Shown here piece by piece: positions 1-5,462 of a DNA stretch of 5,462 nt. Position 1 is the stretch's first letter. Each line of letters opens with the position of its first letter. The DNA is from an uncultured Bacteroidota bacterium (GTDB lineage: Bacteria > Bacteroidota > Bacteroidia > B-17B0 > Aurantibacillaceae): NCBI GenBank assembly GCA_937868675.1, contig CALMNJ010000468.1:1-5462 (forward strand). Reading direction: 5' to 3'. A program made the position numbers and the translations under genes. The notes below the pieces were generated by a model, which ran no database searches, had not been told where the DNA came from, and was given only the letters and a program-made list of their open reading frames with translations.

Positions 1-21
1 ACCATATTATATAGCTAATAA

Positions 22-40
22 TTGCTACAAAATGTAGCAA
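22..40 (-). terminator. Candidate terminator hairpin after the DUF6089 gene
   Basis: TTGCTACA (22-29) and TGTAGCAA (33-40) form a perfect 8-bp stem around a three-base AAA loop. It lies about 100 bases past the stop codon of the leftward DUF6089 gene. Read on the minus strand, the stem is followed by TTATTAGCTATAT, which is T/A-rich but not a clean T-run, so this would be a weak intrinsic terminator. On the plus strand no T-run follows. It could instead serve a gene to the left of the window. The pairing is seen directly; the termination role is inferred. Confidence 0.35.
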
Positions 41-140
41 GTTGAAAAGTTTGTAACGGCATAAGGATCAGTTGTTTATATTAAACCAAGCAACCTTCTT
101 TAATAGGGGTTCTAAAATTGGGTAGATCAGATAAGTGAGA

Positions 141-1079
141 TTAGAAGCGAACAGACTGGATCTTACGACCTCTGCTGCGTGTGTAACGTGATTTGATGGC
201 AATGCCATAAGTTATATTCACAGTAAAGAAAGAGTCTTTATTGTTAGGATTACCGCGGGGCGCCTTGTTAACTGGATTACCACTTGCATCCAGGCCCTGC
301 CAGCCATAATTCTTATACATATTATCGGGCTGGTTTAACAGTTCAGGGTTTCGGTTCGATAGAGCGTAGGCCAATGCACTTGGGAGTTCTGAGGGTGATT
401 TATAAGTCGTGGAAACATCATCCAGATAATCGCTGTTTGTATAACGCCAGTTCACTTCCAAACCAATTCTGTGAGCCATTCTCCGGCTGCGGCTAATAGA
501 TACATTGGCTCCAAGGCCCATCGGGATACAATAAACCACCCTGGAGTATGAAACCCCTTCGGTACGTACTGGTTGTAAGGTAACCCATTGGCCCTGATAA
601 AGGGTTTTAGGGTTATGGTACAATACACCAATTCCAAGGAAAGAATAAATAGTTAAATACGTTCGGGCCCTGCGGTAAATACCGGTTGGTTTATCAGGGG
701 AAAACATGAGCCAGTGAATGGTGGCTTCAACATCGTACATGTCATTCCTGAAGCTGAGGTTTCTGTAACGTCTTCCGGCATTGGCAGTCAGGGCGTCGTC
801 GCCGGTAACACGAATGTAATTTGCTGAAGCACGCGCAAAAAATTTAGGATGAAATTTGTACTTCGCGTAACCGCTGAACGACCAGCGGGTTTTTGCAATT
901 TTTGCGTCGAAAACAAAGGGACGAGCGGCTTTGAGTCCACCCCCAATTTCGCCAAGATAATTGGAAGTTCCCATCATTCCTCCAAATTCAAAGCGATAAC
1001 CTGATTGCGCTTTAGAGAAAGCACTACAGATCATTAATAATAAAATGAACCCCGGAACTATAATTCGGCGCAAAGGCAT
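141..1079 (-). CDS. DUF6089-family outer-membrane beta-barrel protein
   Basis: This 312-residue protein resembles the DUF6089 family, predicted outer-membrane proteins of Bacteroidota with no established biochemical role. The start is ATG, followed by a clear signal peptide: basic residues 4-5, a hydrophobic core at about 6-21, and likely cleavage after Ser-Lys-Ala at residue 24, leaving Gln25 first. Family-like landmarks are GTSNYLGE (37-44), RNLSFRNDMYDVE (106-118), GVLYHNPK (151-158) with GQW and TEG just after, IPMGLG (185-190) and SDYLDDVSTTY (216-226). Alternating aromatic/hydrophobic strands and the absence of helices fit a small barrel of about 8-10 strands. The last apparent strand is FFTVNITYGIAIK, followed by a 16-residue tail rich in Arg and Lys that ends in Phe. 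Length appears complete. The EEP gene ends 150 bases upstream on the same strand, but a good promoter match in that gap suggests separate transcription. The family call is from remembered motifs, without a profile search. Confidence 0.82.
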   Translation of the reverse strand: MPLRRIIVPGFILLLMICSAFSKAQSGYRFEFGGMMGTSNYLGEIGGGLKAARPFVFDAKIAKTRWSFSGYAKYKFHPKFFARASANYIRVTGDDALTANAGRRYRNLSFRNDMYDVEATIHWLMFSPDKPTGIYRRARTYLTIYSFLGIGVLYHNPKTLYQGQWVTLQPVRTEGVSYSRVVYCIPMGLGANVSISRSRRMAHRIGLEVNWRYTNSDYLDDVSTTYKSPSELPSALAYALSNRNPELLNQPDNMYKNYGWQGLDASGNPVNKAPRGNPNNKDSFFTVNITYGIAIKSRYTRSRGRKIQSVRF

Positions 1080-1095
1080 ACGAGTTAACAGACCT

Positions 1096-1123
1096 CAAAT
1101 ATATCATTTTTTGTTTAAAGCAA
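1096..1123 (-). promoter_or_regulatory. Bacteroidota-type promoter of the DUF6089 gene
   Basis: On the minus strand TTG (1123-1121) is followed by exactly 17 bases and then TATATTTG (1103-1096). This matches the Bacteroidota -33/-7 consensus TTG, 17-23 bases, TAnnTTTG in every specified base. The -7 box ends 16 bases before the ATG at 1079, so the leader would be only about ten bases long. No Shine-Dalgarno-like motif is seen there, which is normal for the phylum. It is the best promoter match in the window. Confidence 0.6.
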
Positions 1124-1229
1124 TAATAACCACCTATTTTCTGTAATTTTTAACTTCATTCAAATAATTATTATTCAGGTATTTACCCTGCTAATTTTAC
1201 GGTTGTTAATAGGCATTTCCACGCCGGAT

Positions 1230-2294
1230 TCATTTAGAGCCGGTGTTCTCTTTAGCCATGAGCACAAAAACAGGAAAATGATCGCTGTACCCACCGGTAT
1301 AACTGCCCCCACTATAAGTTCTGAAGGGATAACCTTTAAAGTTACCAAAATCGCTTTTAAGAAAGGGTTTATTAAAAACCCGCACTTTATAGTACTGCCA
1401 GGTGTCAAATTTTCCGGGGATGCAGGTGCTGTTGAGCATGATCTGGTCAAACAGGTTCCAGCTGTCCTGCCAGGCCAGGGTACCAATTCCTTCCTGATAA
1501 AGGTTTTCCATTGGGTTATAATACTGATCGTCGTGCGCCAGATGTATATCTGAGTATGTACGGATGTTTTTTTTCACACTTTCATTAACCGGATCATCAT
1601 TCAGATCGCCCATAATAATCACCTTGGCTTTGGGGTTGGCACCGGTAATACTATCTGCAATATGTCTTGCCAGAGAGGCGGCGGCATTTCGGTTGGGACG
1701 ACTCAGTAGTTCGCCCCCCCGCCGCGATGGCCAGTGGTTTACGAGCACACTCATCGGTTCGCCGGCAAACAAACCACTTACCACAAGTATGTCGCGCGTT
1801 TTGTGCCCGCTGTCGGTTACAAGGTTTACTTTGTAGGCAACTGCTTTTATTACTTTATAGTAAGCCGGGTTATAAATGAACGAGGGATCAACCCCACGTG
1901 CGTCGGGGCCTTCGATGTGCACAATCTGATAATTTCTTTTTTTGAGACGAGGCGAGCTTACAAGATCTTTTACCACACTTTTATTTTCTATTTCGCAAAG
2001 CCCCATAATGGCAGGGCCGTCGGGTGTAATGTCGGTAGCCATCTGCTGAATGACATCTGCGAGGTGATCAATTTTGGTTTTATATCGGGCACCGGTCCAG
2101 GCGTTGGTTCCCGCGGGAGTAAATTCCTCATCATTTTTCCATTTATCGTTTAGCGTGTCGTATAGGTTCTCAACGTTCCAGAAACCAATGGCCGCCAGAT
2201 AATAGTTTTTGTTCCGGTCCAGTTTTTGTCCACAAACAGTACATATTAAATTTAACATCAGTAATACTATTAGTACAGCCCTGTTGAATTTCAT
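1230..2294 (-). CDS. Secreted endonuclease/exonuclease/phosphatase (EEP) family enzyme
   Basis: The EEP superfamily (DNase I, exonuclease III, sphingomyelinase and inositol phosphatase relatives) cuts phosphodiester or phosphoester bonds using a divalent metal. I start the protein at the ATG at 2294 (354 residues); the frame extends four codons to a TTG, but the ATG directly begins a good signal peptide (MKFNR, hydrophobic to about residue 20, likely cut after Val-Cys-Gly at 22). Catalytic landmarks are all present and in order: FWNVENLYD (38-46, Asn40 metal ligand), GLCEIEN (98-104, Glu101 metal ligand), DARGVDPSFIYNP (131-143), NHWPSRRGG (186-194, His187), GDLNDDP (229-235, Asp230 and Asn232) and SDH (337-339, general-base His339). 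No lipobox, C-terminal sorting domain or extra domain is visible, so the product should be periplasmic or released. It is transcribed away from the receptor gene across a shared control region. Substrate (DNA, RNA, phospholipid or other) cannot be assigned; the active-site motifs fit the group often annotated as extracellular endonuclease. Confidence 0.9.
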   Translation of the reverse strand: MKFNRAVLIVLLMLNLICTVCGQKLDRNKNYYLAAIGFWNVENLYDTLNDKWKNDEEFTPAGTNAWTGARYKTKIDHLADVIQQMATDITPDGPAIMGLCEIENKSVVKDLVSSPRLKKRNYQIVHIEGPDARGVDPSFIYNPAYYKVIKAVAYKVNLVTDSGHKTRDILVVSGLFAGEPMSVLVNHWPSRRGGELLSRPNRNAAASLARHIADSITGANPKAKVIIMGDLNDDPVNESVKKNIRTYSDIHLAHDDQYYNPMENLYQEGIGTLAWQDSWNLFDQIMLNSTCIPGKFDTWQYYKVRVFNKPFLKSDFGNFKGYPFRTYSGGSYTGGYSDHFPVFVLMAKENTGSK

Positions 2295-2318
2295 AAACAA
2301 AAACAATTAAACAACGGT

Positions 2319-2347
2319 CGAAATTAGTGACTAAATCAAGAAGTCAA
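2319..2347 (-). promoter_or_regulatory. Candidate promoter of the EEP gene
   Basis: On the minus strand TTG (2347-2345) is separated by 18 bases from TAATTTCG (2326-2319). The spacing fits the Bacteroidota consensus and the -7 box differs from TAnnTTTG at one base (C for T). It ends 24 bases before the ATG at 2294, supporting that start rather than the TTG at 2306, which would leave almost no leader. A one-mismatch site in A/T-rich DNA can arise by chance, so this is tentative. Confidence 0.33.
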
Positions 2348-2379
2348 CGTTAAACATATCTGAAAAACCATTACAGAAT

Positions 2380-2397
2380 GTTAATAAAGGTATTAAC
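2380..2397. promoter_or_regulatory. 18-bp inverted repeat, candidate operator
   Basis: GTTAATA (2380-2386) and TATTAAC (2391-2397) are perfect 7-bp arms around AAGG. The repeat sits between the two divergent promoter candidates, about 30 bases upstream of the receptor's -7 box and about 33 bases upstream of the EEP -33 element, a plausible place for a dimeric regulator serving both. A second, more A/T-rich repeat, TTAAAT-TT-ATTTAA (2398-2411), abuts it. No regulator gene is in the window. The symmetry is seen; the role is inferred, and A/T-rich DNA makes chance repeats fairly likely. Confidence 0.3.
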
Positions 2398-2406
2398 TTA
2401 AATTTA

Positions 2407-2436
2407 TTTAAAGGGTTGTAAAACTTTTTATATTTG
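2407..2436 (+). promoter_or_regulatory. Candidate promoter of the receptor/DUF5689 operon
   Basis: TATATTTG (2429-2436) is an exact match to the Bacteroidota -7 box TAnnTTTG and is identical to the box before the DUF6089 gene. The upstream element is poor: TTTA at 2407-2410, 18 bases away, instead of TTG or TTTG; a TTG at 2416-2418 is too close. A weak -33 element may mean an activator is needed. Transcription starting just past the box would give a leader of about 100 bases before the ATG at 2545. Confidence 0.42.
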
Positions 2437-2481
2437 CTTTTCCGGTCAGGTTTGACGGGAAGAAGTTAACACCCTAAAGGT

Positions 2482-2497
2482 AACAGACAAATCTGTT
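2482..2497 (+). other. Small hairpin in the receptor gene leader
   Basis: AACAGA (2482-2487) and TCTGTT (2492-2497) pair perfectly around the four-base loop CAAA; a T-G wobble at 2481/2498 could add a seventh pair. It lies about 45 bases past the -7 box candidate and about 47 bases before the start codon, so it would be in the 5' leader. No T-run follows, so it is not an intrinsic terminator by itself. A short stem such as this may be chance, a stability element or nothing. Confidence 0.25.
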
Positions 2498-2544
2498 GAT
2501 CCGAAACCGCTTCTGAAAATACAAGGTTCCTTCTTAAAATAATA

Positions 2545-5133
2545 ATGATGCTGTTAAACTATTTGAAACAAAGGCAAAATACAAACTCGCTGAAGCGGTC
2601 TTTTCTCAGAGCGTTTTACGTTTGTACTTTTAGTTTGTTGTTAAGGCCTGCGGGCGCGCAAACCGATTCCACGGCCACCAACCGTGATAAACAGGATAGC
2701 ACTGAAGCTGGATATAACTTGCCTATTTTCAGTACCAGCGGTGCCGACGCTGAATCTGATCAGGATCAACAGGATGTTTCCTCGTTACTTCAATCCAGTC
2801 GCGATGTATTTACGCAGTTTTCGAGCTTTCAGTTTGGTAGTGCCCGTTACCGGTTACGTGGCTATGCACCCGAGAATCAGATTGTGATGATTAATGGGGT
2901 GAATGTAAATAATCTGGAGACGGGTTTTAGCACCTGGAGTAACTGGGGAGGATTAAACGATGTAACGCGCTATATCGAAAATAAAGTGGGTGTGGTAAAC
3001 AGCCGGCTTCTTTTTTCGGGCGCCGGTGGATACACAAATATTGAATCTAAGGCATCTTCTTTCAAAAAGGGTGTGCGTGTTTCGCTCGGTTTGGGTAACC
3101 GCATTTTTCGCGAACGTGTGATGTTTACCGCTTCAACAGGCATGATGAAGAATGGCTGGGCATTCACACTTTCAGGCTCAACCCGTCAAGGCAACGAGGT
3201 ATATGTACCGGGTACTTATTTCAATGCCAATGCGTTTTATTTTTCGGCCGACAAACGGCTTAATGACAAGCACCTGCTGAGTTTTACCGGTTTTGTTGCT
3301 CCTGTTGAGCAGGGCCGGTCCAGTGCTGAGCAGGAGGAGGCATACCAGCTTACAGGAGATCATTATTACAACAGTTTCTGGGGATTACAGAATGGAAAAG
3401 TGAGGAACAGTTCCGTAAGCACAGTAAAAAAGCCCATGTTTATGTTGTCGCATATCTATAACATTAAACCCGAAAGCCGTCTCACCACGTCGCTGTTTTA
3501 TAACTTTGGCAAATCCGGACTCACCTCGCTTAACTGGAATAATTCCCCTAATCCACGCCCCGATTATTACAGATATTTACCAAGTTACTTTTATGCCAGC
3601 GGCGATGTAACCGGTGGAAACCTGGCCGCCTATAACTGGCAAAACGATGTGAATACAAGCCAGATAAACTGGGATCGTTTAATTGCCATGAACCGGGCCA
3701 ACCTTTACACCATTCCCTCTCAGGTTGGGCAGGGCAATATCAATACAAGCGAAACGCGGGCGCGCTATATTGTGGAGAACCGTATTGAAAACATGTCGAA
3801 CATGGGAATAAATATGGTGTACAACACACGGGTGAAAAATGCATTTTACTCTCTGGGATTAAATGCCAATTATTTCAGGAATCATAAATACAAAATTCTT
3901 GATGACCTGTTGGGATCTACCTTCTGGCTGGATGTTGATCAGTTTGCCGAGAACCTTGGTGTGGATGAATCGTTCGCGCAAAATGACATCAGCAATCCGA
4001 ACAGAAAAGTGTATGTTGGAGATAAATTCGGCTACGATTACAGTACTAATATAAGACGAACGGAAGTGTGGGGACAGGCTGAATATTCGTTTAAAAAAGT
4101 TGAACTGTATGGTAGCCTTTCTTTGAGCAATTCACAAATGTGGCGCGAAGGATATATGGCAAACGGAAAATTTCCTACCACCAGCAAGGGCATCAGCAAG
4201 AAACTTGATTTCATGAACTATGGCCTTAAGGGGGGATTCACCTACAAAATAAACGGGCGCAACTTTATTACCGGCAATGGGCTCTGGCTCACAAGGCCAC
4301 CAGAAGTAAACAACGTTTTTATTTCACCGCGAGTGCGTAACGATATTGTGGACGGGTATCAAAATGAAGAAGTATTGTCGGGTGAAATAAGTTATCAGAT
4401 TAAAATGCCTGACTTCAAATTCAGGTTTACGTATTACAACACTCAGATTTCGCATCAAACCTGGCTACGCACCTTTTGGAGCGATGAGTTTAATAACAAT
4501 GTGAATTACATTATGACGAATGTAAACCAGAATCACAGTGGTATTGAAACGGGCGTTGAAAAAACGTTTATGGCATCGCATACCCTTATGGGTGCTTTGG
4601 GTATGGGGCAATTTGTTTATAACAACAATCCTACGGCACAGGCATGGCAGGATAACAACAACACCTCTCTTTTCACCAACAGAACGGTTTATCTGAACGG
4701 TTACCGGCTTGGCACGGGCCCTCAGGTTGTAACCGGTATCGGCTACAGGTACAACGGAAAAAAGTTTTGGTCGGTTAGTATTTATTACAACTATCTGGAT
4801 CAGATTTATCTTGAACCAAACCCTGACCGACGTACCGCAGAAGCCCTCAATAAATATGTTGATACAGATCCGCAATATAAGGACATTACCGGCCAGCATC
4901 AGTTGAGACCATATTCGCTTGTCAATGCAAGCGCGTATAAATCGTTTCGCCTCATGAAAAAGTACACACTGGCATTTAACCTAACCGTAAACAATCTGCT
5001 TAATAACAAAAACATTCAGGTGGCGGGCTTCGAACAACTGCGCTGGGACTATTCGAATGTGTACCGCTTTGCAAATAAGTATTACTATATGACCGGACTA
5101 ACATTTATGTTGAACGCTTCACTCACCTTCTGA
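2545..5133 (+). CDS. TonB-dependent outer-membrane receptor
   Basis: This 862-residue protein should import a substrate through the outer membrane using energy passed on by TonB. A long signal peptide spans residues 1-38, with basic residues up to 22, a hydrophobic stretch at 23-33 and likely cleavage after Ala-Gly-Ala (36-38) before Gln39. A short linker with NLPIFSTS (58-65) may act as the TonB-contact segment. The plug follows at about 76-185: VSSLLQSSRDVF (78-89), RLRGY (103-107), NGVNVNN (117-123) and WSNWGGLNDVTR (131-142). The rest, to a C-terminal Phe, is a 22-strand-type barrel rich in aromatic strands and Asn-rich loops; NNLLNNKN (816-823) is the usual signature near the end. Unlike most Bacteroidota receptors of this kind, I see no N-terminal carboxypeptidase-like beta-sandwich domain between signal peptide and plug. 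The ATG at 2545 is followed directly by a second ATG; either could serve. Its stop codon overlaps the start of the DUF5689 gene. Substrate unknown. Confidence 0.92.
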   Translation: MMLLNYLKQRQNTNSLKRSFLRAFYVCTFSLLLRPAGAQTDSTATNRDKQDSTEAGYNLPIFSTSGADAESDQDQQDVSSLLQSSRDVFTQFSSFQFGSARYRLRGYAPENQIVMINGVNVNNLETGFSTWSNWGGLNDVTRYIENKVGVVNSRLLFSGAGGYTNIESKASSFKKGVRVSLGLGNRIFRERVMFTASTGMMKNGWAFTLSGSTRQGNEVYVPGTYFNANAFYFSADKRLNDKHLLSFTGFVAPVEQGRSSAEQEEAYQLTGDHYYNSFWGLQNGKVRNSSVSTVKKPMFMLSHIYNIKPESRLTTSLFYNFGKSGLTSLNWNNSPNPRPDYYRYLPSYFYASGDVTGGNLAAYNWQNDVNTSQINWDRLIAMNRANLYTIPSQVGQGNINTSETRARYIVENRIENMSNMGINMVYNTRVKNAFYSLGLNANYFRNHKYKILDDLLGSTFWLDVDQFAENLGVDESFAQNDISNPNRKVYVGDKFGYDYSTNIRRTEVWGQAEYSFKKVELYGSLSLSNSQMWREGYMANGKFPTTSKGISKKLDFMNYGLKGGFTYKINGRNFITGNGLWLTRPPEVNNVFISPRVRNDIVDGYQNEEVLSGEISYQIKMPDFKFRFTYYNTQISHQTWLRTFWSDEFNNNVNYIMTNVNQNHSGIETGVEKTFMASHTLMGALGMGQFVYNNNPTAQAWQDNNNTSLFTNRTVYLNGYRLGTGPQVVTGIGYRYNGKKFWSVSIYYNYLDQIYLEPNPDRRTAEALNKYVDTDPQYKDITGQHQLRPYSLVNASAYKSFRLMKKYTLAFNLTVNNLLNNKNIQVAGFEQLRWDYSNVYRFANKYYYMTGLTFMLNASLTF

Positions 5134-5462
5134 TGACAAAACAATTTTTACTCTCCGCCGCCTTAGTGCTATTGATGTCCACGATATGGCAGGCCTGTAA
5201 AAAAACAGCCGAAACTCCGCCTGTGAGCCACCTGGGCTGGACGCACTACACCATTGAGCAGTTAAAGACAGTAGCCACCTGCACAAACGGGTGCAGTAAA
5301 CGTTTTACAAAGGATGCTTATATTACTGGTGTGGTGCTTGCCGACGAGCTAAGTGGTAATTTTTATAAAGAGGTATATATCCGCGATACATACGCCGACG
5401 GCGAGACAAATTGCGGCATGCACCTTGATTTCATGGCAAGTAAATGCAATTTTTTTATTGGC
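5133..5462 (+). CDS. DUF5689 lipoprotein, N-terminal part (cut by window end)
   Basis: An ATG overlaps the receptor's TGA stop (TGATG) and opens a frame of 110 codons that is still open at the window's end. The first 21 residues are a hydrophobic signal sequence, MTKQFLLSAALVLLMSTIW onward, followed by Gln-Ala-Cys22-Lys-Lys, an acceptable loose Bacteroidota lipobox; Cys22 would be lipidated. The following acidic/proline-containing linker and a segment beginning YTIEQLK (39-45) lead into DAYITGVVLADELSGNFYKE (61-80) and VYIRDT (81-86), the pattern typical of DUF5689, an OB-fold-like domain of unknown function found in Bacteroidota lipoproteins beside TonB-dependent receptors. Cysteines 50, 54, 94 and 105 are unusual for the family as I remember it. 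The one-base overlap implies translational coupling, and so a product that works with the receptor, perhaps as a binding partner at the cell surface. What follows domain DUF5689 in the full protein cannot be seen. Confidence 0.82.
   Translation, partial: MTKQFLLSAALVLLMSTIWQACKKTAETPPVSHLGWTHYTIEQLKTVATCTNGCSKRFTKDAYITGVVLADELSGNFYKEVYIRDTYADGETNCGMHLDFMASKCNFFIG

Noticed and set aside
92..111. AACC/GGTT inverted repeat left of the DUF6089 gene
   Set aside because: Four solid pairs around a long loop; expected by chance.
1176..1190. CAGG/CCTG inverted repeat after the EEP gene as a terminator
   Set aside because: Only four base pairs with a seven-base loop and no clear T-run; too weak to call.
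1567..1574. Run of eight T (A8 on the coding strand) in the EEP gene, possible slippage site
   Set aside because: The frame is intact, the run encodes ordinary Lys-Lys, and runs of this length are common in A/T-rich genes; nothing suggests programmed frameshift or phase variation.
1714..1720. Run of seven C (G7 on the coding strand) beside the NHWPSRRGG motif, possible contingency locus
   Set aside because: G-runs can vary in length, but seven is short, the frame is open and the encoded motif is the expected family sequence; a single sequence cannot show variation.
1203..2153. Several plus-strand open frames (up to 139 codons) across the EEP gene
   Set aside because: All overlap an EEP gene whose catalytic motifs are complete; their translations have no recognisable domains.
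2295..2306. Four-codon N-terminal extension of the EEP protein from a TTG
   Set aside because: The ATG at 2294 begins a normal signal peptide and leaves space for a leader from the candidate promoter; the TTG would add only Phe-Leu-Phe before it.
4465..4899. 144-codon open frame on the minus strand inside the receptor gene
   Set aside because: Lies wholly within a well-supported gene on the other strand, with no recognisable family, promoter or signal; a shadow frame.

Overview
The window looks like chromosome from a member of the Bacteroidota. Three things point there: a TonB-dependent receptor with the Bacteroidota-type plug, a DUF6089 barrel protein and a DUF5689 lipoprotein; start codons preceded by A/T-rich sequence rather than Shine-Dalgarno motifs; and promoter-like sites matching the phylum's unusual consensus (TTG, 17-23 bases, TAnnTTTG). 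I cannot name a genus. No RNA gene, insertion sequence, CRISPR array or phage gene was seen.

Layout. Positions 1-140 hold no gene but contain a perfect 8-bp hairpin that may end the leftward transcript. A DUF6089-family outer-membrane protein (141-1079, minus) has its own strong promoter match in the 150-bp gap behind it. Next is a secreted endonuclease/exonuclease/phosphatase (EEP) family enzyme (1230-2294, minus) with all its catalytic motifs. A roughly 250-bp divergent control region (2295-2544) follows, with candidate promoters in both directions, an 18-bp inverted repeat and a hairpin in the putative leader of the right-hand gene. To the right are a TonB-dependent receptor (2545-5133, plus) and, overlapping its stop codon by one base, the first 110 codons of a DUF5689 lipoprotein that runs off the window.

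How the genes may work together. The receptor and DUF5689 lipoprotein look like one translationally linked operon, probably a transporter barrel plus a surface or periplasmic binding partner, somewhat like SusC/SusD. The EEP enzyme is transcribed away from them from the shared control region and is predicted to be exported. Together they suggest uptake of a phosphate-containing or nucleic-acid-derived substrate: the enzyme cuts a phosphodiester and the receptor/lipoprotein pair imports a product. This is inference; neither the substrate nor the direction of control can be read from the sequence. The DUF6089 gene is probably independent.

Nothing here proves a new system. The points most worth a second look are the EEP/receptor/DUF5689 arrangement, the receptor's apparent lack of the usual N-terminal carboxypeptidase-like domain, the cysteines in the DUF5689 protein, and the palindromes in the divergent control region.
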